From Panagrolaimus kolymaensis (Eukaryota > Nematoda > Chromadorea > Rhabditida > Panagrolaimidae), in contig JAJQJQ010000005.1 of assembly GCA_028622995.1 (NCBI GenBank), positions 4,092,001 through 4,156,000 on the forward strand: 64,000 nt of DNA, given 5' to 3'. The notes under the pieces were generated by a model. It had not been told where the DNA came from. It was given only the letters and a program-made list of their open reading frames with translations, and did not search any database. How positions within the stretch are numbered: position 1 is the stretch's first letter; every line of letters begins with the position of its first letter. A program made the position numbers and the translations under genes. This document shows positions 22,225 through 34,830 of the stretch, in pieces.

Positions 22225-25200
22225 TTTTACAAAAAATATGAATGTCTCAGACTTTTAATTATTTTTAATAATCAAAATTTATGGTTAAGTACACCTGAAA
22301 AACATCCAATTTTTAAAAAGCCACATACAAATAAATGGAATAAAATACAAAGTCGCGAAAGATAGCCAATCTCGAAAAGGATAAGAAGAAAATCTGATGT
22401 CAGTTACTACTCGTGTGGTTTTGTTTAAAAAAAAGATAAAAAGCTTTATTCTTTTTTTCGCTTTTTAACTTTTCAAATTAACAAACTCTATTGAAAAAAG
22501 AAGGAGGCTCGTTGCATTTACTTACTGAAAAGGGAAAAAGCCAAAACACAGAAATCCCTAAAGGCTAGAAGCAGGCTTAGAAATTTTTATTTTTCTTTAA
22601 TAAAGTTTAAAGAAAAAAAGCAATTGCAAATGTGTGAAAACACAGAATAAAATAATAAAATAATAATTTTCTCAAAAAAGACACAAACCGGATATCATTC
22701 TTCCTCATTGAGAAAAAAGAAGAAGCACCCGAGTTTCTTTCATTTGAGTGTCAAAAAAAGTTTTAAAAACAATTTTAAAGAGAAAAGGAAATAATTTTCT
22801 ACCGTTTTTTAAAAAAATTTTTGCACCTAAAACAAACTTTGACGTTGTTTCTTTGTAAAAACCTTTTTTTTGCTCCTCCAAAAGAAACATTCAAAATTTG
22901 TGCTGTCCTGTTTTTTCAAAATTTATCTAATTCTAAATACGCAAAAATAAAATCAAAAGACGTAGTATATATATAAAAGATAAAGATGCTGGTGGTGGCT
23001 TTTTGATGTAAGACGAAAATGAGAATATGGAGAGACGTGAAAAAAAAACCCATATTGATGACGTCCCAAATCCATCCATATTCAAGGGAAATAAAAAATG
23101 CTAAACATCATTTTCTTGTTTAAACATGAAATGGAAAAAGGCAAACAAAAAAGATTGCAAGTCATATATTTGTGCAAAAAAGAGAAGAAGCATAATTTCA
23201 GAAATCATACAGGGTTCAATTTATGTTTGAAATAAATGGCTATAAATTTTAAAGGCTTCAAAGGTAAATTTTTAACTAGTAAACGATAATACAGTAAAAA
23301 GCACTTTAGGCAAATCGTTTAATTTAAAACAAAAATATTAAATTCGCTTTAATAAACTTTATTAAAATGTGTATTGAAGCGAAATAATTATAAATAATCT
23401 TTGCTTCTAAGAAGCGAAATTATTATTGTTTCCATAAATTAAAAAATTTTGTATCCAAATTAATAAATAATTATTGCTATTTTTCATTTCCCACGAGTAC
23501 TAAAAAAAGCTAATAACGACGAAAAAAGCTTTGTTAATTCTCGCTAATATTTAAAAACGTTTGTGTGCTATTTAAAATTCTACTTTATGTAAGAATTATT
23601 AAAATACTTTAAAACTGTTGCTATCCCTACTATGCCTACAATCTTTTTAGTTTCTAAGAAGAACAAAGAAGCTTTATTTTTAGCTCTCAAAAAAAGAAAA
23701 GAAAAAAGAAGGACAATACAGTATCGCATCCGCATAAATAAAAAGACTAACACTTTGGAGACTTCATTTCCAAAAGCTGCCGCTTTCAGCTTCTTTTTTT
23801 TTCTATTCAACCATAACTAACCATATGAGCTTTTAAAAGGATATGATGAAAAGAAATATTGTTTTATGAAAACGATTAAACCCGGATTAGAAAAAAAATC
23901 TTCAGAAAAATGAAAACAATAGCAAGAACCAAAAATCTGTATTTTTAAAATTTTGAAATTTATTTTTTTATTTTTTTGAAGACACCACATCTTAAAAATC
24001 TTGGTCCTATAATTTCTTCCTTTTGTTTGAAAAAGCAGCTTCTATCATTATTGACATGCCAAAATATTAAAAAAAAGTAAAAATAATGGGGAGGATAATC
24101 GGGTTGTTTTTCACTCTCCTAGGAAAAATACATAATAATATTTGAAAAAGCGGTTATATAAAAAACAAAACAAAAACTTGACATTAATCGGAGAAAAGTG
24201 CTTTTTTTTTAGTTTGCCGAAGAAGTAGTACATAGTCCCCAAAAAACTCAAAACGAGACACAGCCTTGGACAAAGTTAAAGAAAACTGACCAAAAAGGGA
24301 GTATGTTTGCATATCAAAATGTGTAGTTTTTTTAGTTTAAAGCTAAAAAGGCAAACAACAACAAAGGAGATATTTGCTTTTTTTTTGTTGGTAGTAGTAT
24401 AATTTTTTGTTTGAAGGACATGAGAAGATGGAAGGGATTGTATAAACGCCATTAAAAGCTGCTCCAAACTTATGACAAAATTCTTTTTTATTATTGTTTT
24501 TTTTTGTCGTCGTTTTTGTTTTTAAAAATAAAAAATTCAAAAAGTGTCAGCAACAGAAGCAAAAGGATAATATTTATTTAAGGCTGCTTTCCATGAAAAT
24601 CTTAGTGTTTTTTATAGGTATAAAAAAAGAACTAAAAAAAGTAACAAAATAAATGAATAAAAAATTATTTCCATTTTTGGGATGCAAGATTTTTAAAGGA
24701 AATCCAAAAAACTTTTGCTAGTACGTTTTTAAAAAAGTACAAAAAACTTTGTAATTATTTAACAGATTTTTGTCATCTCGGATTATAGCAGCATTTTTTT
24801 TTTGCCGCGTTGACACGATGGAGGAGATACATTTTTGGAAAAAAAAATGCACAAGTATTAGATATTAGATATTTTTGGCTTAAAAATAAAAGGGAAAAAA
24901 TAGTTATCAATGCTTGGAATTTTAAATATTTTTTATTATATTATGAAGGAAGGATAAAAATAGAACAACGATGAGTTATTTCTAGCAACAACGAAAATGA
25001 AATAAATTCTTTTTTGCTTGAGGGCAATGAGTGGGGTTTCTTCTATAAAACAAGAGTTAGCTCCCATTTTCTCCTCAGCGGGAAGCCCTACTTTAAAGTC
25101 AGTCAAAAAAAGGGAAGGAAGTTAATTACATGATTTGAATTGATAATGAAAAAATGAAATAAAAAGATGAAGAAAAAAAACGACTAAGGATTAGTTTAAA

Positions 25201-27651
25201 ATTTAAAAAAAGATAGACTAGAATATCAATTTCGTCAAAGATCAAATAAGCCGATTGACCTGTGTTAAGTGAAGTTTATTTGGAATTTACGCAGATGAAA
25301 AGCTGCTAACACTTATCTCACTCCAATGACTCGATTTCGACTAGTACTTTCATAAAAAAGCTGTAATTTTCAGCCTGCAAAAAAAAGCAATAAAAAAACT
25401 TTGAAACTTTTAATCAGAATATGAAATTAAGCGACTTTCATGCTTATATTCCACCTACTTCAAAAATGAATAAATCTTTAATATCACCTGTCCTTTTTTT
25501 GAAACTCCACCACACAATACATCGATTAAGAATGAATTGCAGCTGTGGAACAAACCTCTGCACCACATTCCTTTGTGAGACTCTAGATGGATAAAGTAAA
25601 AGTTAATATTTCATCCACCCACAACTCTTTAAAATTTTGACATTGTTGTCACCGGTATGTATAACTTTCAAACATTCCCTTTTTTGAGTCATAATTATTT
25701 GCAAACGATTTGAAAATAAAAGAACATTTTTTTATTTTAAGAAAAAAAATTGTGTTGAAATCCCTTGTGAGATAAATATGAAAATATTAACTAGGCAAAA
25801 GATTAATTTTGGAAAGGTTATTTTTTGATGAAATACAAGCAAGCCTACGGTAGTAAAAGAAGAAGAGTCATCAACTAAAAATTAAAAGTTGAACTAATCC
25901 AGCAAAAGCAACAAAAAACGAAAATAAAATTTTAGTGAAGACCTTGCAAAAATTAATTTTTTTAACATTTTTTATCTTCTTAGAATCAAAACTTTAATAC
26001 TCAGAACAGTTTAATTTCCATTCTATTAAACCATTTTAAAGTAATTGTTTTCTATAAAATTTTGCTTACTTCTCAAAATAATCCATTACTTTTCTTATTT
26101 TTTTTTTTCAGCTAAAAACCTTTTCCAAAAAGCAACGATGAAGTTGTTAAAATTGCTCTTCGGCCTTTGAAAACGTTACCAAAATGCGATTGTTGGTTGG
26201 TGACAATAAAATAAAATAAAACACAGTAAATTTGTTGCCTCTTTAAAGTGACAAAAGCAAAACAAAAGAACCCGCCTCCTTGTCTTTTGCAACATGACTT
26301 CTTTTTTTTCAAACAAAAGAATTTATAAAAAAACAAACTTTTAAAATTTTAAACAAAAAAATCCTCAAAGCTTTTGTTGGCAACAAAAAAAAGCAAAACA
26401 CGCAAAGTTTTAAAAAAATATTTGTTGAAAGAAGATGCATTGTCAAAAAACCGGAAGATTGTTCCAAGAAGCAGCAGCTTTCTGGAGTCTCCTAATTTAA
26501 TTTTAAAAGTGTTTCAAAAGGCAACAAAAAAAGTCAAATAACACTAAAAAGTTTTTTTTTGAAAAATGAAAGATGTAAGCAGTTTTAAAAAGTGAGGGTG
26601 GTGGAAATTTCGTAATTATTATCTGGCACGAGATTTATCAAGGAAGTGAAATGGATACAGTAAAAAAAGGAAGTTGAGTCTAAGAATTTTTTAAACAGCG
26701 ATAAAAATAGCAAGATACACTTTTACGAATGCTCCATGATCTGACATTTAAAAGTGCATCTTTAACAAAAAATAAATTTCTAAAGTTACACAAATTTAGT
26801 ATAAAATATTGTATTCGAAACAACTCTAAAAAACTAACCCTAAAATGAATATTATTTTATCTAAATAATTTCTTTTCAAGTGCTGAATTTTTCTGATAAA
26901 CAAACTACCAAAACTGAAATCATCTTCCTGTTTATCGTTCGTTGTTCTTTTTTGACCTCCAACATTGAATGCCACCACCAAAATGAAAAAACTTTAAAGG
27001 GAAAAAATGTTAAAAAGTTTAATAAAATTTGTTCATCTTCTTTTTTTCCTTCTTCCTTTGTCGAGAAACTATATCACTTTTCGTTTGGCTGTTTCGGTTG
27101 GTATCATAGAAAAAATTGGATAAAGCGGCAAAAAAAAAATAAAAAGAAACTGGTGGGTGCCGACGTAAAAAAGAAGTTTTATGCAACAATGAATTTAGCA
27201 CATTTTTTTCTTGAAATTAAATCAAATAAATGCATACGTTTTTTGACCGATGCAAACCGAATTTTATTTCTCATTCCTACTCCATAGGTTTTGGGTGGTT
27301 TTATAAAGGTTATTTTAAGAAACAAAAATGTTGTAAATTGTGTTTGAGATACATACCAATGAATGCAATGGTATTTTACGAATGTTCATGCTGTTATTAT
27401 TTTTTATCAATGACGTGAAATGATGGAAGTATGTAAGATTTTAATATTTTCATTTAGGTTTTTTGGATTGCAAGAAAGTTTTATTTTATTTTACGAAAAA
27501 AATAAATGCGTTGAATAAAATTTTTAATGCATTCTAAAATTACAAAATATACTAAATTTCTAAATGAAATAAATCACGAGAAGATTTCTTTACAATAAAC
27601 TTGAGACATTATTTCTCGCATGACAGAATTCGTCTTCACATTCAAAATTAT
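22225..27651. other. 5.4 kb gene-poor region
   Basis: No coding exon, tRNA or transposable element could be supported here. The sequence is AT-rich with many A/T homopolymers. Less AT-rich patches occur near 25020-25090 and 25500-25660. Both flanking genes are on the minus strand, so most of this is upstream of the synaptotagmin-like gene and may hold its regulatory sequence; the last part is downstream of spermidine synthase. Non-coding RNA genes cannot be excluded. Confidence 0.45.
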
Positions 27652-29078
27652 TTACTTGCTTCCTTGTAAAGCCTAAAATGGAATTTAAATGGGATATCCG
27701 GAAAATGAGAACAATAAAAACCTGATTAACAAATGTTGGAAGAATAAATGCAGCGGAATGAAGCTCAGAATTATAAAATTTAAGTTTCATAGATTTGATT
27801 TCCTCGGATGTTAGGGTTCGAGCTGGCTTAGTGACATCACGCTTCTAAAAAAAATATTTTGGGTCAACGATTTTTGAAGCTTTAATTTTAAATCAAGAAA
27901 CAAAACAACACGGTTTCATAACGACATACATCTTTAGCAGCAATTAAATATCCCATAGTTCCAGATGGATATGTGCTCATTATTGACGAAGCATATCGAA
28001 CAGTTGGAAAGATTTTTTTAGTGAAATCAATCATATGCGAAATTAATTCCAAATGTAGCCAAACGCTTTCGGCTAAAAATGGGATAAAGTATTAAAAAGA
28101 AAACGTTTGATATTATGGGAGCTTGAGAAGCCTATTATTATTTGCCATTAGTTTTAAAAAGCTTAGATAAAAAAGGGAGAAAGCTTGTAAGCTATGAAGC
28201 ACCACCACCAAAAGTTAGGAAAATAAAAAACGAAAACCAAAGGAGCGCATGATAGCTTTTCACCTCTTTACTTAATTTGGTACTGATTTAATTTGTTCAA
28301 AAGTTTCGCCCAAAACGTTTATTTAACTTCTCAACTAATGGCAAATCGATCAATGGGCATTCACCTTGTGAACTCAAAATTCCTCCATCTTTCATTGATT
28401 CAGAAAGCAATTGGTAATAAGATTTCCCGAATAAACTTTCAGCTGGCCCAACGGGATCGGAGGAATCAGTAATAACAACATCAAATTCATTTTTATGAAT
28501 TTTAAGAAATTCAAATCCATCGCCAATGAAAAGATTAAGTTTGGAATTTCCAAATTGTTCAGCCATTCCAGGAAGGTATTTTTTAGAAACTTCGATAACC
28601 ATATCATCAATTTCACACATGGTAACATGTTCGACGCTGGAATGTTTAAGAACTTCGCGAAGAATTCCACCATCACCTCCTCCGATGATGAGAACCCGCT
28701 TTGGATTGGGATGAGCAAAGAGGGGAAGATGAGCGAGCATTTCTTGATATGCGAATTCATCCCTTTCAGTACATTGAATAATTCCATCAAGCACCAAAAC
28801 ATTTCCATATGTTTTGCTACAATTTGAAATATTAAATGGCGTCAATTTTTTTTAGGAAAAAGTTATTACCTTTTAAAAACTAAAACATCTTGATATTTTG
28901 ATCTTTCATGAAACAACTCTTTCTCAATTTGAAGGGAAAAAGCTTGCCCGGGCCATGCTCCACCCATTTCAACTCCATCAGATTTTAATTGCTTGGAATC
29001 TCCAGAAGAAGTGTTCTTGATTTTTTCAAGATCATCAGGTGAAAATTCTGTAAACCAACCCTTTTGAAGGAGATCCAT
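27652..29078 (-). CDS. spds-1: spermidine synthase
   Basis: Exons 29078-28870, 28816-28365, 28072-27930, 27844-27722 and 27672-27652 encode 315 aa. The enzyme transfers the aminopropyl group of decarboxylated S-adenosylmethionine to putrescine, giving spermidine and methylthioadenosine in the cytosol. Visible signatures: [32 protein letters not shown] (69-81), [14 protein letters not shown], the nucleotide-binding GGGDGG (115-120) and the catalytic-loop [15 protein letters not shown] (from 186). C-terminal marks are [17 protein letters not shown] and [16 protein letters not shown]. Between the usual WFTEFS and WPGQA segments lie about 25 extra residues absent from the mammalian enzyme as I remember it. 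The intron between exons 2 and 3 is unusually long for the gene (292 bp). All junctions close in frame, so the gene looks intact. Confidence 0.95.
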
Positions 29079-29878
29079 AGTTTAAGGCTATTTGAATGGA
29101 TAAAGGATGAAGCTAAAAAGAGTGTATATATATTAATTTGTTCAGAATACGCATGAAAACATAGAGAATATAAAATGATTATATAAAATTTCAAAAAATC
29201 TAAAAAATAAAAGTTCACAACTCTTTCTAAGTCTCAACTTTTTTTTACACTCAATAAACACCGATTGAATGAATTAATGAATGTTCCTTTCTTGATTTTC
29301 CACTTTCCTTCTTCTGACCCTTGATCATAAAAATATTTTGTTGCAACAAATTAGATAACATGTTGTTATCATTCTGACCTCTTTTCTTTTTAGCCTAAAA
29401 AAAGTCTCATGTCTATGTGTCTCCGTTTGCATTTCCCATTACAACTTCTTTCAAAACAGCCCATAATAAAAACCCATAAAAATCCAAAAACCTACAGGTT
29501 TATAAAGTTTCCGTTAAAAAAATATAACTCACACGGCAAAAATGAAAAAACCGGAATAAAACTTGGATTTTTATTAAACTTTTTTTTGACGCAAAAACAT
29601 TTCACTTTTTATTTTTCTTCGACAAAAAAATCATAACATGAATTTATATTAATTTTATTTTTACGAACGAGTATCGACAAAAAAAATGTTCATGAATGCT
29701 GTGAAAGTAAGCGAGCGATGTCATTGAGATTATCATGCCCTAAGGGGGATAACTTTGAAATCAGCAAGAGTGATAAAGAAAAAGGGAAAAATCAACAACT
29801 TGAATGTAAAGAAAGTTGATCCATCATCATCGACTCTCGTCAGCGCGGCTAAATTAAAAAATATTGTTTTAAAAAATT
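29079..29878. promoter_or_regulatory. intergenic region between divergent genes
   Basis: 800 bp separating the starts of spermidine synthase (minus) and the ZP-domain gene (plus). It should contain both promoters. No exon, repeat or RNA gene was recognised. Confidence 0.35.
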
Positions 29879-31124
29879 ATGTTTAAAATTATTTTATTTT
29901 TATTATTATTTTATGGAATATTTCCACCATATTGTTATAGCACTTTTGTGGATAATGGAATTGTGGATATTCCCATAATTGAATGCACTTCAAATGCTTT
30001 AAGATTTAGGCTTAAAACTCAAAAACAATTTGAAGGACGTTTATTTGTTAAAGGTTTTGCTAAAATTGATGGCTGTTTTATTAATGGATTGGGAAAATTC
30101 ACTGAAACTGGAATCGAAGTGCCTTTTGATTCTCCATGTCGAATTGATCGTGAAAGATCGGCAAATCCCAAAGGTGTTTTTGTTACAACCACCATTGTCG
30201 TATCCTTTCATCCATTTTTTATCACAAATGTGGATCGAGCATACCGAGTGAAATGTCTGTATTTTGCATCCGAACAAAAAGTTAAAATGAATCTTGGAGT
30301 TCATAATCTTCCAGCGAGGATTGAAAGAATGCCCATGCCTATTTGTCGTTATGAGGTTTGTGATTTTGATTTAATTAAAGTCCGTGAAATAATTTTCCCA
30401 TCGAGAATGAGAAAACAAGGATTTTATTTAAAAATCTAAGATTTTAATAATTTTATGTTTTAAGCTTCTTGATGGTGGCCCTCATGGCTCTCCAATTGCT
30501 TATGCAACTGTGGGCCAAGAAATATATCATAAATGGACTTGCGAAGCCGTAACAACAGATTCTTTTTGCATGATTGTTCATTCTTGCGTTGTTGATAGTG
30601 GCCTTCGAGAATTTATTGACATCCTCGATAATCGTGGTTGCGCTTTGGATCCTTTACTTCTCACAAACCTCGATTATGATACCGATCTCGCAGCTGGACA
30701 AGCAACCCATGTTTATAAATACGCTGATCGCGATACTTTATTCTTTCAATGTCAAATCAGTATTACTAATAAACCTCACAATTCTATGTGTCCTCGTCCT
30801 GATTGCACTTCTTTTCCCGGTGCCATACCTCAGCAACCTTCCATCCTCGTTGGTGGACAACTTAATGTTCGAGTCCCACGTAAAACTTTGGATTTTCAAG
30901 TTATGGAAGTTATTGATGTTTCAAGCCGTCTTCAAGCTATAGAAAATTTTGGAAATGATTCCATAAATCTTCCAAAACCTCAAAAACAAATAAAAAATCC
31001 TGAAATTTGTTTTCCATTTGAAGCTTTATTATTATTTATTGGTTGGCTTTTTATTATAGCTATCTCCGCTTTTTTAATTATTTATTTAAGGATAAAAAGG
31101 TGTAGAACATATGCCATTAATTAA
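29879..31124 (+). CDS. ZP-domain transmembrane protein, cuticlin-like
   Basis: Exons 29879-30355 and 30465-31124 encode 378 aa. A signal peptide (MFKIILFLLLFYGIFPPYCY) is followed directly by a zona pellucida module of about 260 residues. ZP hallmarks are the opening strand IIECTSNALRF, the GRLFVKG-A-IDGCF segment, VSFHPFFITNVDRAYRVKC and a second half with conserved cysteines (WTCEAVTTDSFCMIVHSCVVD, ADRDTLFFQCQI, CPRPDC). A transmembrane helix at about 345-367 (FEALLLFIGWLFIIAISAFL) and an ~11-residue basic tail close it. In nematodes these proteins (cuticlins and relatives) polymerise at the apical epidermal surface and shape cuticle and alae. A conventional dibasic cleavage site before the helix is not obvious; VPRKT is a weak candidate. 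The next gene starts 260 bp downstream on the same strand. Confidence 0.88.
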
Positions 31125-31384
31125 AAAAATAAATGTTTGATTTAAAATAAATTAATTTATTACTGTACCTTTACATTACGTAAATTTTTAACAATATTAA
31201 ATCTGGCAATATGTTTAAAGATGCCAAATTGTGCCAATTAAATATAAAGAAAGACATTTCTATAAACATTCTTTAAAGCCTGTTTTTCTTTTATTCGAAC
31301 GCCACGTCTTCTTATCCTTAGTTTTTTCAAATTAAATCATTTTGTTCATAATCATTCATTTGATGAATTGAAAGTTATTATAAA

Positions 31385-32949
31385 ATGGAATTGGGTCTTC
31401 AGGCCACAGATATATTTCTTTCATTTTGTATATTCTTTTTGCTTTCAATAGTTGTAATATATCCTCCACAAGAAGCTCGACAAGCTGGCTTCGTCATTCC
31501 TGTAATCTTTCATTTCTTTGTCAAAGATGAACGATTTGATTTTATTCAACACCATCTTAAAAGGACATGTTTGACGCTGTTTATTCATGCTTTATTGCCA
31601 ATGAGTTAGTTTATAACAAAAGCTTAAATTTTTTAAAATCATTTATGTACCTCTTTTCAGTATTTACATTTGTTATGTATTTTTATTTTTACGAAGAATT
31701 TATTTCAACAGGCACCTTTGAATTAGTTCAATTATTGTTTAAATTTTCAACCACTGTTCTTTTAAGTGAGCTTTGTTTTATCCTTCACTATTTCTTAACT
31801 ACTCCTTTCAGTTGTTTCTGGATATATCTTTCAAATTTCAAGATCAAATTTTGCTCATCATTCCTTGATTAAAAATCTTGCCAAATATGGAAATGTTAAT
31901 GATATTGTTCGTCAAATTAATGATGAAGTTAGAGATTTTTCAAACTTTAAAGTTGAATATGTTGGTAATCACTCGATTTTGATTTAATTTTTTCATCAAA
32001 TAATTGAATTCTAGGTTACTCAAAACTAATCATTACTTCATCTTGGATAATCAAAGTTTCAATGCATAATGTAGTGGTTTTAAAAATTACCGATGCTAGT
32101 TTTAAACTCACTCGAACTTTGGATCATTCATTTTTATTTCAAGAAAATAGTGGAAAGCAAATTATTGATGTCGTAGCTCACTCTGTTACCAATAAAACAA
32201 AGCCAGTCGTTATAAGGTAAGATTGAGTACACCAAAATTAATGTATTAATTAACCATTTTTATAGAGTATACTCTCGCGAAATGTTTGAAGAACTTCGAG
32301 ATAAACTCGGCGCTAATGTTGAAATAGTTGCAGATATTAAATTTAAATCTTCACTTCATGAACGATTTGTTAAAGTATTTATGAATCATATCAATGAAAA
32401 TCCTTTGTATGATTATGATTTTAAATATGAATTAGAGCCATGTATGGGATGTCAAATTATCCAAGCAAATGTAAAATTAGATAAAACTTGTATGGACTCT
32501 GATGGTCAAGTTCAATGCAGGCAATGTCAATGCAAACCAATGTGGTAAGGAATTTCTATTGAAGCTTCTAATTGAATAAAAATATTTAAACTTAAAAGTT
32601 AAAAGTTTACTGAGAGTTGTTGTATTTCGAAATATCAAAAGTAATGAAAGGGGTTTGAAAACAATCTCGATTTCATTTTATCTAATATTAAGCCTATTTA
32701 TCAATTCCCTGACCTCCTTTTACTTTCTCTCAAATTCTAAAATAAGCTTCATTTTATAGGTGTACTACTTGTATCGCTCGAATATTTGCATCCAAACAAG
32801 ATGAAACTCGCCCAGAAGAATGGTTATCTGGGAAAGCTGAATGCCCAACATGTCGCGCACTATTTTGCGTTCTTGATGTTTGCCTTCTTTCTTCATCTGT
32901 TCCATCAGCGTCATCCGAATCCAATAACTCAACGACCGCGACGACATAG
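31385..32949 (+). CDS. TMEM129-like ER E3 ubiquitin ligase
   Basis: Exons 31385-31604, 31661-31765, 31812-31964, 32015-32216, 32266-32544 and 32760-32949 join to 382 aa. TMEM129 is an ER-membrane RING-type ubiquitin ligase involved in ER-associated degradation. The N-terminus matches the family: an early hydrophobic helix (FLSFCIFFLLSIVVIYPPQE), then HLKRTCLTLFIHALLPM and further hydrophobic segments within about 120 residues. The C-terminus carries the atypical cysteine-rich RING: CMGCQ, CRQCQC, WCTTCIARIF, CPTCRALFCVLD. The length is close to the human protein (about 360 aa). The last ~25 residues are Ser/Thr-rich. It follows the ZP gene by 260 bp on the same strand; an operon is possible, though that gap is long for one. 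Confidence 0.87.
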
Positions 32950-34830
32950 ATTTTTTTTTGTTTTTATGATTCGTTTTTATTACTTCAAGAAGAAAAAAAA
33001 TTAGAAAAGCGTGTCACAATCTTTTTTTCTTATTTTAAATTTTAAAAAAACATTCATAAAAGTGCCTAATTTGAAACCTACTTAACTCATTTTTCTCTCC
33101 ACATAAAGAACGACCTCGAAAATTGCGGTTTTAAAAAAATTACAGAATAAAAAAAGTTATTGGCGGTGGTCAAGAAAGAAGAAAGTTGCGGCAAAACGGT
33201 GGCTGTGTCGACTGACTTTACAACATACATATTTTTAGTCCCTTTCGTTGACGGCAAAAAAAAAAAGAAGAAATATTTGACGATTGACACAAAGTGCATA
33301 AAAGAATCAGGTCGATTGGAGATCGGAAGCGCTCTGCTTCTTTTTGTTTTGCTGAATATATAATAAATTAATATTGCTGCTTTTAACAACATCAAACGGA
33401 TCCAGGAGATAGGAAGTTGGGGAAAAGGTTTTGATTTGAAAGCAGATGTTTATAGTTGATTTAAACTTCTTTGATGAGAATGATAGTTTTTGACAATGAT
33501 AAAATGATTAACTTTTTTAAATTTAAATTCATTCTAAAGCAGAGAATTTTTTTGAAGAATTTCAAAGGAATCAAAAAAGTTGAGAGTAGTGTTTTTTACT
33601 TTTCTATTACGTTAGCCAGCTAAAATAATAAAATAATTCATTTCTTTTTCTTTATTTGTTTGTTACCATTTCTTTACTTTTTGACATCTCTTTTCCGGAA
33701 GCCATGTTACTCATGTTATTTCTTTTTATTTACGATTTAGGATTAAATTTTTTATGGTGATGCAACCATCACCTTTTTGACCATCCAACCATTTCATCTC
33801 TTCCTTCGATGACCAAAAAAATATGATGAATTAATCATTCACATTCATTCAATTTTTTGATCCAATCCCTTTTTTGACGTTTCTTCTTCTCTCTCAAAAG
33901 ATATCCCTCATCATCACCATCATTATTATTACTATCGTCAGTCATCTTCTTCGCCGTTTCAGTCTTGACTTGGAGAAGACATACATACACAGTTCGAACT
34001 TCGAAGAATTTGCACTTTTTCCATACAAAAACAATTACGAAATTTTTTTCAATCATTTTTATTTATTGTTTTTGATGATTGAAATTTCTTTTAAATGACC
34101 GCCTTCTTTCATTATTTATCCTTCTTGCATTTTTGTTTCTGAAAATGGGGATAACTTTTTTTTGAAGGTCACAACCTAAAGTCAAGTCAGCCGTCGTCGT
34201 CGGCGGTGATGTTTTAGAAGAAATTTTTATTTTTGGGAGAAGGAAAAAAATAATCAAAGGTTGTTCAAATGAAGACACTATTTTTCTTTATCCGGCCCGT
34301 AAAAAATAAGACATAGGCGAAGGTGTATGTTCCAATTACCCATTTTATTTTCTTCGGGTATATTCATTTTTCTTTTTATTTTATTTTTGTTTTTGGCATG
34401 TGACATTGAGAGAAAATCATATTCCCCAAATAAAATTATTTTGAGTGATTGTGTGCAACTGACTACCTGAATGGCGACTACCTTGTAAGAAAGAGATATC
34501 TTTCTTTTCTACCCACCTTCTTTCTTCTTCAATAATTTTTGCATACGTTTCATAGGTGGCAATTATTATATCTGAAGGGTCTTTTGTTTCGACGAAAAAA
34601 AACGGACTTTTTTGTATTTGACTTTACTATTTTCCTTTTTTATTTTTTCGATAAAAGTTATGGTTTTTTTGACATTTGTTTTAAACCGCGATTTTTTTTA
34701 AACTTTTATTTTTATACATTCATATACTCATTCGATCCAAGAATTTAACTATCGTTATACAAATTTTTGGTTATATTTAATTTTACTGTTGATAATTTCT
34801 TTATAACTAGCCTTCACAACTTTTTAGAAA
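32950..34830. other. 1.9 kb intergenic, no gene seen
   Basis: AT-rich DNA between two plus-strand genes. A small GC-richer patch lies near 34180-34215 (GTCGTCGTCGGCGG). Nothing coding or repetitive was recognised. TTTTTAG four bases before the ATG at 34831 suggests trans-splicing of the next gene. Confidence 0.4.

Noticed and set aside
30041..30304. Minus-strand frame opposite the ZP gene
   Set aside because: Shadow of the ZP-domain exon; the plus strand has the signal peptide, ZP motifs and a closing intron.
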